The notes under the pieces were generated by a model that worked only from the letters and a program-made list of their open reading frames with translations, did not search any database and had not been told where the DNA came from. From ZC4RG35 sp040878345 (GTDB lineage: Bacteria; Actinomycetota; Acidimicrobiia; Spongiisociales; ZC4RG35), in contig JBBDML010000003.1 of the NCBI GenBank assembly GCA_040878345.1, positions 1 through 64,000 on the forward strand: 64,000 bases of DNA. The letters are read 5' to 3'. The number at the start of each line of letters is the position of its first letter. Within the stretch, counting starts at the first letter, position 1. The position numbers and the translations under genes were made by a program. This document shows, in pieces, positions 7,209-15,914 of this stretch.

Positions 7209-8648
7209 TTGGTACCTCGCAAGTTCCCATACGGTGTGACCCGACGGGAGTTCCTCTACCTATCCGGCGCAGCATTGCTGGCTGCGGCGTGCGGGCAGAC
7301 CGGAAGCACCACCACCACCCGATTGGCCGGCACCTCGACGACCGGGCTGAACGGCCTCGTCGCGCCGGGGGTCAATTTCATCGAGCCCACTCAGACGTTG
7401 AGCGGCTCGCTCAACATCCTCCTGTGGAGTCACTTCGTCCCGGCTCATGACACCTGGTTCGACCCGTTCGTCAAGGAATGGGGCGACATGGTGGGCGTCG
7501 AGGTCAATGTGGACCACATTGCCGTGGCCGACGTGCCGGCTGCCATCGCCGCCGAGATCCAGTCGGGCCAGCCCGAGCACGACCTGTTCCAGTACATCGC
7601 GGTCCAGAGCCAGCACGAGCCGTCCGTGGTCGACATGGCCGATCTGGTTGCCGAGGCGGAAAACCGCTACGGCTCCATGCTCGACCTGACCAGGCGGTCG
7701 TCGCTCAACCCCAACACCGGCAAGTACTACGCCTACGCACCGGCGTGGGTCCCGGACCCGGGTGACTACCGGAAGTCGCTCTGGGAGGGCGTGGGGATGC
7801 CCGACGGTCCCCGCACCTGGGACGATCTGCTCCAGGGTGGTTCGGAGATCTTCAGCACCCAGCAAGTCCAGCTCGGGATCGGGATGTCTCAGGAGATCGA
7901 CTCCAACATGGCGTTACGGGCGCTCCTGTGGTCATACGGCGCCGGGGTCCAGGATGAGAACGAGAACGTGATCATCAACTCGGACGCCACCATCGCGGCG
8001 GTGGAGTACATGAACGAGCTGTTCGCCAATGCGATGACACCCGAGGTGTTCGCCTGGAATGCAGCCTCCAACAACCAGGGGATCAACGCCGGCGAGCTCA
8101 GCTACATCCTCAACTCCATCTCGGCCTACCGGACCGCGCAGGACGAGGGTCTGGCAGTCGCCGACGACATCTGGTTCTCCCCCGCCCTCGAGGGGCCGGA
8201 GGCCGCCCTGGTGGCATCCCATGTCATGTACAACTGGCTGATCCCTGACGTCGCCGACGTCAATGTGGCGGCGGCCCAGGAGTTCCTGTTGCACTACACC
8301 GAGAACCTGGCCCCGGTGACCTGGAACTCGAAGTTGTACGACTTCCCTGCCTTCCCTGACCGGGTTCCGGATCTCGACGGATGGCTGGACAACGACCCAT
8401 TCGGGTCGAACCCCGCCAACAAGCTGGCGGTGCTCAAGGACTCGCTGGGCTGGGCGACCAACGTCGGTCATCCTGGCCCGGCCAACCCCGCCATCGGCCA
8501 GATCTTCGGCGAGGCGATCATCCCGGTGATGTTCGCCGAGGCGGCACAGGGGTTGAAGACCCCGGGGCAGGCCGTGGCCGATGCCGAGGTCCAGATCACC
8601 GCCATCTTCGACGACTGGCGGGGACGCGGCTTGGTTGGAGGAGGGTGA
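7209..8648 (+). CDS. ABC transporter extracellular solute-binding lipoprotein (family 1)
   Basis: This 479-residue sugar-type binding protein captures substrate outside the membrane for the permeases encoded downstream. The N-terminus has a Tat-like RR (residues 12-13, TRREFLYL), a hydrophobic stretch and a lipobox LAAAC with Cys28. It is therefore probably exported folded and lipid-anchored. The mature part begins GSLNILLWSHFVPAHDTWF, the usual start of the family 1 fold. Start TTG 7209 is preceded by AGAGGAGAA. A strong hairpin after the stop (8652-8675) separates it from the ATPase gene, which fits higher expression of the binding protein. The substrate is probably an oligosaccharide or polyol by family, but this is not determined. 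Confidence 0.88.
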   Translation: MVPRKFPYGVTRREFLYLSGAALLAAACGQTGSTTTTRLAGTSTTGLNGLVAPGVNFIEPTQTLSGSLNILLWSHFVPAHDTWFDPFVKEWGDMVGVEVNVDHIAVADVPAAIAAEIQSGQPEHDLFQYIAVQSQHEPSVVDMADLVAEAENRYGSMLDLTRRSSLNPNTGKYYAYAPAWVPDPGDYRKSLWEGVGMPDGPRTWDDLLQGGSEIFSTQQVQLGIGMSQEIDSNMALRALLWSYGAGVQDENENVIINSDATIAAVEYMNELFANAMTPEVFAWNAASNNQGINAGELSYILNSISAYRTAQDEGLAVADDIWFSPALEGPEAALVASHVMYNWLIPDVADVNVAAAQEFLLHYTENLAPVTWNSKLYDFPAFPDRVPDLDGWLDNDPFGSNPANKLAVLKDSLGWATNVGHPGPANPAIGQIFGEAIIPVMFAEAAQGLKTPGQAVADAEVQITAIFDDWRGRGLVGGG

Positions 8649-8651
8649 GAT

Positions 8652-8675
8652 GTCCCCCCTCCCCGGAGGGGGGAC
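8652..8675 (+). terminator. Intercistronic hairpin (attenuator/stabiliser)
   Basis: GTCCCCCCT and AGGGGGGAC form a perfect 9-bp GC-rich stem with a 6-nt CCCCGG loop, 4 bp after the binding-protein stop. No U-tract follows, so it is more likely a partial terminator or 3' stabiliser than a full stop. Confidence 0.55.
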
Positions 8676-8707
8676 CCAGCCCAACCAGCCCCCTATAGGC
8701 TGATCCC

Positions 8708-9739
8708 GTGGCGGTTGTAGAAGTTCGGGGTCTGACCAAGCACTTCGGCGACGTCATCGCTGTCGACGGGGTCGATCTTCGCTCCGAGGAGGGCGAATTC
8801 CTCGTCCTCCTCGGCCCTTCGGGCTGTGGGAAGACCACGCTGCTCAGGATGATCGCCGGTCTCGAGCAACCCACCGACGGCGAGATCCTTCTCGGTGGTG
8901 AGAACGTCATAGGACTCCCGCCACGGGCTCGTCGTGTTGCCATGGTGTTCCAGTCCTATGCCTTGTACCCCCACATGACGGTGGCCAACAACATCGCCTT
9001 CCCTCTCAGGTCCCAGGGCATGCCAGCTGCCGAGCGGGGGCCCAAAGTGAAGTGGGCGGCCGAATTGTTCGGTATCGAGCGGCTCCTCGACCGGCGCCCC
9101 CGTCAACTCTCCGGAGGTGAGCGTCAGCGGGTTGCCCTGGCTCGGGCCCTGGTTCGGGAGCCCAGCGTCTTTCTCCTCGACGAGCCACTGTCCAACCTGG
9201 ATGCCAAGCTGCGGGCGGCGGCCCGTGACGACCTGATGGAGTTCCAGCGCCGCATCGGGATCACCACCATCTACGTCACCCACGACCAGGTGGAGGCCAT
9301 GGGGATGGGCGACAGGATCGCGGTGATGAATCAAGGCAAGGTGCGTCAATTGGGGACACCAGAGGACGTGTACCACAACCCGTCGGACGTCTTCGTCGCC
9401 CAGTTCATCGGCTCACCCCCGATGAACCTCCTCGAGACGCCTGAATTCCTTTACGGCTTCCGCCCCGAACAGCTTCTGCCCGAGGGGATCGCCAGTGGTG
9501 AGGCAGACCGGATGTCTCTCACCTTCCACGTCAATCGTGTCGAGTACCTGGGATCGGAGCGTTACCTCTATGGCCACATCAGGGGCCACGACGAAACCAA
9601 GGTCATCGCCATGCTCCCCGCAACGGTGTCCCTCCCCATCGAGGTTGACCGTGACCACAAATTCTCGGTTGCCCACAGCCAGCTCCGGTTCTTCGAGCGG
9701 AGAGACCGGGGCGAGACAATCCCCGCCCAACCCCTCTGA
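8708..9739 (+). CDS. ABC transporter ATP-binding protein (MalK/UgpC type)
   Basis: This is a 343-residue ATPase. Walker A GPSGCGKTT is at 36-44, the Q-loop at FQSYALYPHM, signature LSGGERQ at 134-140, Walker B VFLLDEP at 154-160, and the D-loop and H-switch at YVTHDQVEAM. The region after about residue 230 is a TOBE/OB regulatory domain as in MalK-type importers. GTG 8708 is the start. Its TGA overlaps the ATG of the first permease (9739). It powers import with the two permeases and the upstream binding protein. Confidence 0.9.
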   Translation: MAVVEVRGLTKHFGDVIAVDGVDLRSEEGEFLVLLGPSGCGKTTLLRMIAGLEQPTDGEILLGGENVIGLPPRARRVAMVFQSYALYPHMTVANNIAFPLRSQGMPAAERGPKVKWAAELFGIERLLDRRPRQLSGGERQRVALARALVREPSVFLLDEPLSNLDAKLRAAARDDLMEFQRRIGITTIYVTHDQVEAMGMGDRIAVMNQGKVRQLGTPEDVYHNPSDVFVAQFIGSPPMNLLETPEFLYGFRPEQLLPEGIASGEADRMSLTFHVNRVEYLGSERYLYGHIRGHDETKVIAMLPATVSLPIEVDRDHKFSVAHSQLRFFERRDRGETIPAQPL

Positions 9740-10647
9740 TGACTTCGTCCACGCTGACCCGGGACCGCTACCTGGCCGACAATCCCAAGTTCCTGGCGGG
9801 GCTCTTCATGTCGCCGGCCCTGATCTACATCATCGCCCTGGTCGGGTTCCCCTTCGTCCTCGCCATCATCTATGCCTTCACCGACATCAGCACCGGCAAC
9901 CCCGAGCTGAACTTCGTCGGCTTCGACACCTTCCGCCGGGTCCTCGACGACCCGGTCTTCCGCAAGGCCCTGTGGAACACCTTCTGGTTCGCCACCCTCG
10001 CCAACCTGGTCGTCGTGGTGCTGGCGACGGCCCTCGCCGAGGTGCTGACCAGGGACTTCAGGGGCAAGTGGCTGGTGCGGTTCCTGGTGCTCCTCCCCTG
10101 GGTGGCCCCGGTCTCGCTGGCCACCATCACCTGGCTGTGGACACTCGACTCTATTTTCTCCCCAATCGACTGGGTTCTTCGCCAGTTCGGCTTGATCACC
10201 GAGAACATGTATTGGCTGGGCCGGCCCCAGCTCGCCATGTGGTCGATCGTCATCGTTCAGGCCTGGCGCATCGTCCCCCTGGCCGCGGTGATCGTCATGG
10301 CCGGTTTGGTGGCGATCCCGGACGAGATCAACGACGCAGTCGCGGTGGATGGCGCCGGGACCTGGCGGAGGATGTTCCAGGTCACCATCCCTCTGCTGGC
10401 ACCGATCATCGCCGTCGCCGTCCTCTTCGGGGTGATCCTCAGCATCTCGGACATGAGCCTGGTCTACGTCCTCACCCGGGGAGGCCCCACCCACTCCACC
10501 CAGGTCTTGTCGACTTGGGCCTTCATCAAGGGGATCGAGGGCGGCGCGCTCGGCCAAGGGGCGGCGGTCGCTCTCTTCCTCCTCCCGGTGCTGGTGGGGA
10601 TCACCGCGGTGGTGTTGCGTCTCGCCCGGCGCAGGGAGGTGTTGTGA
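9739..10647 (+). CDS. ABC sugar transporter permease 1 (MalF type)
   Basis: This 302-residue inner-membrane permease has about six helices, starting with FMSPALIYIIALVGFPFVLA. The EAA cytoplasmic loop is EINDAVAVDGAGTWRRMFQV, followed by TIPLLAP, which contacts the ATPase. Its start ATG overlaps the ATPase stop and its stop overlaps the next start, so the three genes are tightly coupled. The length is short for MalF and normal for UgpA-type proteins. Confidence 0.9.
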   Translation: MTSSTLTRDRYLADNPKFLAGLFMSPALIYIIALVGFPFVLAIIYAFTDISTGNPELNFVGFDTFRRVLDDPVFRKALWNTFWFATLANLVVVVLATALAEVLTRDFRGKWLVRFLVLLPWVAPVSLATITWLWTLDSIFSPIDWVLRQFGLITENMYWLGRPQLAMWSIVIVQAWRIVPLAAVIVMAGLVAIPDEINDAVAVDGAGTWRRMFQVTIPLLAPIIAVAVLFGVILSISDMSLVYVLTRGGPTHSTQVLSTWAFIKGIEGGALGQGAAVALFLLPVLVGITAVVLRLARRREVL

Positions 10648-11531
10648 TGGCGTGGCGCGATGCCGACATCCCTTCCCTCCAGCGCCGGGCAAAGCGCCGT
10701 CGGCGGCTGGGGAGGGTCGGGCTCTACACCTCGGCGATCCTCTTCTCCTTCTTCGCCGTCTTCCCCTTCAGCTGGGCGCTGATCAGCATGTTCAAACAGT
10801 CCTCAGACCTCTACGTCAAGGACAACAACCCCTTCTGGTTCAACCTGGCCCCCACTCTCGAACACCTTCGGCTCCTCTTCGTCGAGACCAACTACCTCAC
10901 CTTCATACGCAACAGCTTCGTGGTCGGTCTCGCCGTCACTCTCATCACCCTGACCCTCGCTTTGCCGCTGGCCTACGCCTTGGCCCGTCTCCGCCTCAGA
11001 TGGGGGGAGCGGATGGGGATCGCCATCTTCCTGGTCTACCTGATCCCACCCACACTGCTCTTCATCCCGATGACCAGGGTCATCAACACCCTGGGGCTCC
11101 AGGAATCGTTGTGGTCACTGATCGTGGTCTACCCCACCATCACCATCCCCATCTCCTCCTGGCTGCTAATGGGGTTCTTCAAGGGGATCCCGATGGACAT
11201 CGAGGAGCAGGCCATGGTCGACGGTCAGAGCCGTATCGGCGCCATCGCCCGGGTGGTGCTCCCTCTGATGTTCCCCGGGATCGTGGCGGTGGTGGTTTTC
11301 GCCTTCACCCTCTCCGCCCACGAGTTCATCTACGCCCTCGCTTTCAACAAGTCATCGGCGGTGAAGACCATCGCCACCGGGGTGCCGACCGAGCTAGTCC
11401 GTGGCGACGTGTTCTTCTGGCAGTCACTACAAGCTGCGGTGATCATCGTGGCGATCCCGATAGCCCTGGTCTTCAACGCCTTTCTCGACCGGTTCATCAA
11501 GGGTTTCACCATGGGGGCGGTCAAGGGCTAG
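10647..11531 (+). CDS. ABC sugar transporter permease 2 (MalG type)
   Basis: This 294-residue permease has its EAA loop at DIEEQAMVDGQSRIGAIARV, followed by VLPLM, and about six membrane segments. ATG 10647 overlaps the preceding TGA by one base (TGATG). A much longer open frame upstream (from 9495) is out of frame with the two preceding genes and is only a shadow. It is the last gene of the importer operon, ending 30 bp from the convergent arsM gene. Confidence 0.9.
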   Translation: MAWRDADIPSLQRRAKRRRRLGRVGLYTSAILFSFFAVFPFSWALISMFKQSSDLYVKDNNPFWFNLAPTLEHLRLLFVETNYLTFIRNSFVVGLAVTLITLTLALPLAYALARLRLRWGERMGIAIFLVYLIPPTLLFIPMTRVINTLGLQESLWSLIVVYPTITIPISSWLLMGFFKGIPMDIEEQAMVDGQSRIGAIARVVLPLMFPGIVAVVVFAFTLSAHEFIYALAFNKSSAVKTIATGVPTELVRGDVFFWQSLQAAVIIVAIPIALVFNAFLDRFIKGFTMGAVKG

Positions 11532-11560
11532 GTGATCCGACCCCGAACCAGGGACGGCAG

Positions 11561-12301
11561 CTATTTGCGGGCCCTGATGATCACCGAGTCCATCCCGTCG
11601 GTGGCCTGATGGGTCGGTTCGAGCGCGATCTCCTCGAACCCGACCGACTCCAGGTGTGACCGGTACTCGGCGTAGGAGAGGGCCCCGGCGATGCACCCCA
11701 CCCAGTCGCCGCGCTCGGCGCGGGCCTCAGGGCTCAAGGAGTCATCGGCGACGATGTCGCTGATCCCGATGCGACCCCCCGGCTTGAGGACACGATGGAT
11801 CTCGGCGAACACCGCAGGTTTGTCGACAGAGAGGTTGATCACGCAGTTGGAGATGACGACGTCGACCGTCTCATCACCAAGGGGGATCTCCTCGATGAAC
11901 CCCTTGATGAACTCGACGTTGGTCGCTCCAGCCTCATGGGCGTTGCGGCGAGCCAGGTCGAGCATCTCGTCGGTCATGTCCAGCCCGTAGACGTAGCCGG
12001 TGGGGCCGACCCGACCGGCGGACAAGAGGACATCGATCCCGCCACCCGAGCCCAGGTCGAGGACCGTCTCGCCCGGGGACAGCTCGGCGACTGCCGTGGG
12101 GTTGCCACAGCCCAGACTGGCTTCCGCGGCCAACTCGGGGATGGTGGCCAACTCGGCGACGCTGTAGGCACCCCCGGTGAGATCGGTGTCGCCCGTCGCG
12201 TCGGGGGCACAGCACTCGGAACCACAACACCCACCGGCGCTGGTGGCGCTAACTGCATACCGCTCTCTGACCTTCTCGCGAAGCTCGACATCCGGGCTCA
12301 T
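11561..12301 (-). CDS. arsM: Arsenite S-adenosylmethionine methyltransferase
   Basis: This 246-residue enzyme methylates As(III) using SAM, giving volatile or less retained methylarsenicals. The SAM site is VLDLGSGGGIDVLL (80-93). The three cysteines used for arsenite binding and disulfide relay are present: Cys65 in LGCGNP, Cys153 in ISNCVINL and Cys203 in WVGCIAG. The N-terminus has extra CC pairs (25-26, 30-31), also common in ArsM. I start at ATG 12301, with AAGGAG 9 nt upstream; the longer frame runs through the promoter. It is divergent from arsR and shares its operator region. Confidence 0.9.
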   Translation of the reverse strand: MSPDVELREKVRERYAVSATSAGGCCGSECCAPDATGDTDLTGGAYSVAELATIPELAAEASLGCGNPTAVAELSPGETVLDLGSGGGIDVLLSAGRVGPTGYVYGLDMTDEMLDLARRNAHEAGATNVEFIKGFIEEIPLGDETVDVVISNCVINLSVDKPAVFAEIHRVLKPGGRIGISDIVADDSLSPEARAERGDWVGCIAGALSYAEYRSHLESVGFEEIALEPTHQATDGMDSVIIRARK

Positions 12302-12316
12302 CACAGTCTCCTTCAT

Positions 12317-12374
12317 ATCGACGGGCGTCGATGTGTTGTCACAATAGGAGGTCGTATCGACGTTTGTCAATATG
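12317..12374. promoter_or_regulatory. Divergent arsM/arsR promoter with two ArsR-like inverted repeats
   Basis: ATCGACG-GG-CGTCGAT (12317-12332) is a perfect palindrome just before the arsM start. CGTATCGACGTTTGTCAATATG (12353-12374) is an imperfect one just before arsR and resembles known ArsR sites of the ATA-TGAC-N-GTCA-TAT type. Binding here would repress both genes until arsenite arrives. Confidence 0.6.
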
Positions 12375-12379
12375 TTAGC

Positions 12380-12733
12380 ATGGGGGACATGGAGACCGAC
12401 TCGACTTGCTGCGCTCCCGTCGTTGATGAGGCGCTGTCGGTCCCCGAATCGGAGGATCTGGCGGGGGCTTTCAAAGTGCTGGCCGACCCGGTCAGGCTCA
12501 GGCTGCTGAGCCTCATCGCCAGTGTCCCCGAAGGCGAGATCTGCGCCTGCGACCTGCCTGCCCCGTTGGGTCGGAGCCAGGCCACGGTCAGTCATCACCT
12601 TTCGGTGCTGGTCGACGCCGGTCTGATCACTCGTGAGCAACGCGGGAAATGGGCCTGGTTCCAGCTGACACCCGATCGGGGTGAGTTCGTGCGCTCCGTC
12701 CTGGGCGGCCAGCCCGTGACCGCGGTCAGATGA
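12380..12733 (+). CDS. arsR: ArsR-family arsenite-responsive repressor
   Basis: This is a winged-helix repressor of about 117 residues. The sensor helix reads EICACDLPAPL, which keeps the two metal-binding cysteines of the classical ELCVCDL motif. It is followed by the DNA-reading helix SQATVSHHLSVLVDAG and a wing with GKWAWFQL. An additional CC pair lies near the N-terminus (STCCAP). ATG 12380 is used, with ATG 12389 as the alternative. It is divergent from arsM with operator repeats in between, and its 3' end overlaps the convergent arsC gene by 8 bp. No arsenite efflux gene (acr3/arsB) is in the window. Confidence 0.9.
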   Translation: MGDMETDSTCCAPVVDEALSVPESEDLAGAFKVLADPVRLRLLSLIASVPEGEICACDLPAPLGRSQATVSHHLSVLVDAGLITREQRGKWAWFQLTPDRGEFVRSVLGGQPVTAVR

Positions 12734-13130
12734 CCGGCGAGGCCAACTCCTCGAGGAGCCCCCTGACCCGGCCCTCGAGCTGATCCCTGATGACCCGGAC
12801 CTGTTCGAGGCTCTGGCCCGACGGGTCTTCGATCTCCCAATCGATGTAGCGCTTGCCGGGGTAGAAAGGGCAGGTGTCTCCGCACCCCATGGTCACCACG
12901 ACGTCTGCCCCCCGGACCATTGCGTCGTCCCAGACCTTTGGGGTCTCACCGCCGATGTCGATCCCTCTCTCGGCCATGACTGCCACAGCCGCCGGGTTGA
13001 GCACTTCGGCGGGCTCCGAGCCGGCTGAGTAGACGTCGACCCGGCCGTCGGAGAGATGACGCATCAGGCCTGCCGCCATCTGGGAGCGTCCGGCATTGTG
13101 GACGCAAAGGAAGAGGACGGCCGGCTTCAC
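12726..13130 (-). CDS. arsC: Arsenate reductase, low-molecular-weight phosphatase fold
   Basis: This 134-residue enzyme reduces arsenate to arsenite. The phosphatase loop CVHNAGRS (Cys9 to Arg15) is the catalytic CX5R. Cys83 and Cys87 in MGCGDTCPFYPG are candidates for the relay disulfide, so it belongs to the thioredoxin- or mycothiol-coupled class rather than the glutaredoxin one. Length is normal. It is convergent with arsR. Together with arsM it gives a reduce-then-methylate route for arsenate. Confidence 0.9.
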   Translation of the reverse strand: MKPAVLFLCVHNAGRSQMAAGLMRHLSDGRVDVYSAGSEPAEVLNPAAVAVMAERGIDIGGETPKVWDDAMVRGADVVVTMGCGDTCPFYPGKRYIDWEIEDPSGQSLEQVRVIRDQLEGRVRGLLEELASPVI

Positions 13131-13234
13131 CGGGGAGTGACATCTCGAGTCGGCACCGGCGCATGATAAGACCCGGCCCGATTTCTCCTCAGATCGGTGT
13201 CACCCGCCGTCAGCTTGTGCTACGTCTTACCGAA

Positions 13235-14020
13235 ATGAGAGATCTCAAGTCCCGCGTCCTCCTGATCACGACCCTGACCCTGACTGCCTGTGGCGTAGAG
13301 CCAGGGGCCACCTCCACCACCGAGTCACCGACGACCACGGTCGTCGCCTCATCCTCGACGTCAGCGCCGAGCCCCACCACCATTCCCTCTTCGACCAGCA
13401 CTTCGGCGGCGGTCTCGACGACGAGCACCGCTGCGCCTTCGGACGGCCTGCCGGGCACACCTGTCGACTTCGGCCCTGCCGAGGGTGACCTGCTGATGGT
13501 GATCGGGGTGCAGTACGACGATGTTCTCAACCTGCGGTCCGGCCCCGGCACGTCGCAGGCGATCATCGGCACCATCCCGCCGACCAACATGGGGCTGGTG
13601 GCCTCCGGGGAGACCCGCGAGCTTCCGGGCGCCTTCTGGGTGAAGGTGGGCCATGGCGAGAAGCTCGGCTGGGTCCACCTCGGATTCGTCGGCTATGCAG
13701 GCGGGGTCGAGGACGTCACCGCCGAAGTGATCGACGATCTTGGCGAGACCCCATCGGCCGACACGATGGTCGAGCTAGGGCTGATAGTCGCCGAGGCGAT
13801 GGCCTCCGAGGATCCGCCCTCCGAGATCGTGAGAGTCACACCGGTGGTCACCGGTGACCTGCACGAGGTGACCTACGACGTCATCGGGTTCGGAGACGAC
13901 GCCATCCGTGGTGTCAGGCTCCATGTCTTCGGGCAGCCATCCGGCTCGGGGTTCACCTTGAAGAGCATCGAGATGATGGTGATCTGCGGTCGGGGCGTCG
14001 ATGACGGCACCTGTGTCTAG
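13235..14020 (+). CDS. Secreted lipoprotein with SH3b-like domain
   Basis: This 261-residue protein starts at ATG 13235. A short signal peptide ends in a lipobox (LTLTAC, Cys about 19). About 45 residues of Ser/Thr-rich linker follow, then an SH3b-type domain (DVLNLRSGPGTSQAIIGTIP ... KLGWVHLGFVGY). The last 90 residues have no recognised domain. SH3b domains usually bind cell-wall peptides. Its job is unknown. It is transcribed alone, away from arsC, with about 100 bp between starts. Confidence 0.7.
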   Translation: MRDLKSRVLLITTLTLTACGVEPGATSTTESPTTTVVASSSTSAPSPTTIPSSTSTSAAVSTTSTAAPSDGLPGTPVDFGPAEGDLLMVIGVQYDDVLNLRSGPGTSQAIIGTIPPTNMGLVASGETRELPGAFWVKVGHGEKLGWVHLGFVGYAGGVEDVTAEVIDDLGETPSADTMVELGLIVAEAMASEDPPSEIVRVTPVVTGDLHEVTYDVIGFGDDAIRGVRLHVFGQPSGSGFTLKSIEMMVICGRGVDDGTCV

Positions 14021-14058
14021 GGGTTAATCGCTTCCGACCCATTTCGGGCCCGCCTACC

Positions 14059-15318
14059 GTGCCTGGCGTGTGGTCCGACCTCAACGCACGACGTGTGGTG
14101 CTGGCGCGCTTCGTCTCCCGAATCGGTGGCGAGGCCGCGTTCTTTGTCGGCATCTGGGGCAAAGCCGCCTTCGATCTGAGGGCGACCCCAAGCGAACTCG
14201 CCCTGGTCATGGGCGCCTTGGGGGTTGCCGCCCTGATCGGAGCCTCGGTGGCGGGCGTGCTCGTCGATCGACTCAACCCCCGCCGGGTCATCATGTGGGG
14301 AGAGCTGATCTTCATACCGGTGGTCATCTCGTTGGCGTTCGCCGACACCATCACCGCCCTCGCCGTGGCCACCTTTGCCTACGGCCTGGCGGGCACCCCG
14401 ATCTACACCGCCATCTCGGCTTTCCCGCCGTTTCTCACCGACGACGAGAACCAACTGGCCAAGATGAACGGGCTCCTCGAGGGCGCTCTGTGGTCCGCCT
14501 TCATCGTCGGTCCCGCCGCCGGTGCCCTGATCGCCGGCTCGATCGGGGTGAACGGGATCTTCATCCTCAATGCGGTGACTTCGGCGGTAGCGGCGTTCCT
14601 GGTGATCCCGGTCAAGCTGCGGTCGATGGGGGAGAGGAGACAGGATCGGGTCGGGGGTCTGCACGAGCTTCGCGAGGGTCTCCGCCACACCTACCAGAAC
14701 CATCGGCTGCGTTTCTACGTCTGGCTGGGGTCGTCGGTATGGCTTCTCTTCGGGTTCTTCAGCGCACTCGAGCCTCTCTTCTTCCGTGACGTGGTCCGGG
14801 TGGAGGTGGAGACCCTGGGGTGGGTCAACTCCCTGATCGGGGTGGGGTTGCTCACCGGGACCTGGTTGGCGTCAAAGATGCCTCGGAGTCTCCGCACCGC
14901 CAGGACCCTCACCGTTCTCGTCGGGCTCAACGCTCTGGGCGTGGTGGCATACGTTGGAACCGGAAGGCTTGCTGTGGTGATGACTGCCGGCGTGGTGTGG
15001 GGCGTCCTGATCGGGTGCCTGGTGCCGCTGCACCGCACCCTGATCCAGATCAACTCGCCGGACGAGATGGTGGGCCGGATCATGGGGGTCAATCAGATGC
15101 ACTCCGAGGTGGGCCATCTCCTCCCTCTCACAGTGGCCCCTTTCCTCGCCGCCCGTTTCGGGGTCCAGGCCACCATGCTCTCGTCTGCGCTGGTGACCGC
15201 GGTGGCAGCCTTCAGTTTCTGGCCCGGCGCCACCAGGCTGGATCGGACTCGCCAGGTCGAGGTTCCGGTGCCCGAGATGCCCGACCCTGACGTCGAGCCG
15301 AGGGCTGCCGGGCACTAA
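14059..15318 (+). CDS. MFS transporter
   Basis: This 419-residue membrane carrier has about 12 hydrophobic segments and the MFS loop 2-3 motif GVLVDRLNPRRVIMW. The fold matches the enterobactin-exporter (EntS/MFS_3-like) style of efflux proteins with a long central loop (LRSMGERRQDRVGGLHELRE). GTG 14059 is taken as the start because the first helix follows directly. It lies 38 bp after the lipoprotein gene on the same strand. The substrate is unknown. Its stop overlaps the convergent DUF421 gene by 4 bp. Confidence 0.8.
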   Translation: MPGVWSDLNARRVVLARFVSRIGGEAAFFVGIWGKAAFDLRATPSELALVMGALGVAALIGASVAGVLVDRLNPRRVIMWGELIFIPVVISLAFADTITALAVATFAYGLAGTPIYTAISAFPPFLTDDENQLAKMNGLLEGALWSAFIVGPAAGALIAGSIGVNGIFILNAVTSAVAAFLVIPVKLRSMGERRQDRVGGLHELREGLRHTYQNHRLRFYVWLGSSVWLLFGFFSALEPLFFRDVVRVEVETLGWVNSLIGVGLLTGTWLASKMPRSLRTARTLTVLVGLNALGVVAYVGTGRLAVVMTAGVVWGVLIGCLVPLHRTLIQINSPDEMVGRIMGVNQMHSEVGHLLPLTVAPFLAARFGVQATMLSSALVTAVAAFSFWPGATRLDRTRQVEVPVPEMPDPDVEPRAAGH

Positions 15319-15851
15319 CCCCCGTCCTCGGGGAGCACCGACCTCCCCGGTCGCACCTTGGTGTCGTCGAACTTGAAGACGGTGATCGTTCCCGACGGCT
15401 CCAGGTAGGCCAGCTTGACCTGCCCCAGGTTCTCGATCCCGCTCTCTCTCAGGGCGGTGAACAGCTCGGCCTCGGTGAGCTCCTCCTTCTCGAGGGCCTC
15501 CGAATCGACTTCGCCGGCCGCCACCAGCCTCCGAGGCTTGCTCTCCAGGATGATCTCCGCGGGTCGAGAGCGCTCGGTCAGCTTCACCAGGAGCCGTTGC
15601 AGCACAACCACCACAGTTATGACCACGAATCCGTGGAGCAGGGCGACATCGGCGTAGAGCATCGGATCACCCACGGCCGAGCCGAGGGCGACGATGATCA
15701 CCAGCTCGAAGGGTGACAGATGGCCGAGCCCACGCTTGCCGATGAACCGCACGATGGCCAGCGTGTAGATGTACATGACGACGGTGCGGATGACGATCTC
15801 GAAGGTGAGCGACCACGAGAAGTCCCCGAACAACATGCGCCCGAAGTCCAT
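15315..15851 (-). CDS. DUF421 (YetF-like) membrane protein
   Basis: This 178-residue protein has three N-terminal membrane segments (about 15-100). A cytoplasmic DUF421 domain follows, with the typical SRPAEIILESKPRRLVAAGE and TEAELFTALRESGIENLGQV motifs and the YLEPSGTITVF strand. It is a widespread actinobacterial and Bacillus family of unknown biochemical role. It is complete and transcribed alone. Confidence 0.8.
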   Translation of the reverse strand: MDFGRMLFGDFSWSLTFEIVIRTVVMYIYTLAIVRFIGKRGLGHLSPFELVIIVALGSAVGDPMLYADVALLHGFVVITVVVVLQRLLVKLTERSRPAEIILESKPRRLVAAGEVDSEALEKEELTEAELFTALRESGIENLGQVKLAYLEPSGTITVFKFDDTKVRPGRSVLPEDGG

Positions 15852-15914
15852 GCCGCCTCCTTGGAGCCGGGCCAGGATACCTGGCGCCTCACCCGCTCCC
15901 CGGTCGTTCTCGGC

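Noticed and set aside
9495..10646. N-terminal extension of the permease 2 frame
   Set aside because: It is out of frame with the ATPase and permease 1 genes, which have clear motifs; only the part from 10647 is real.
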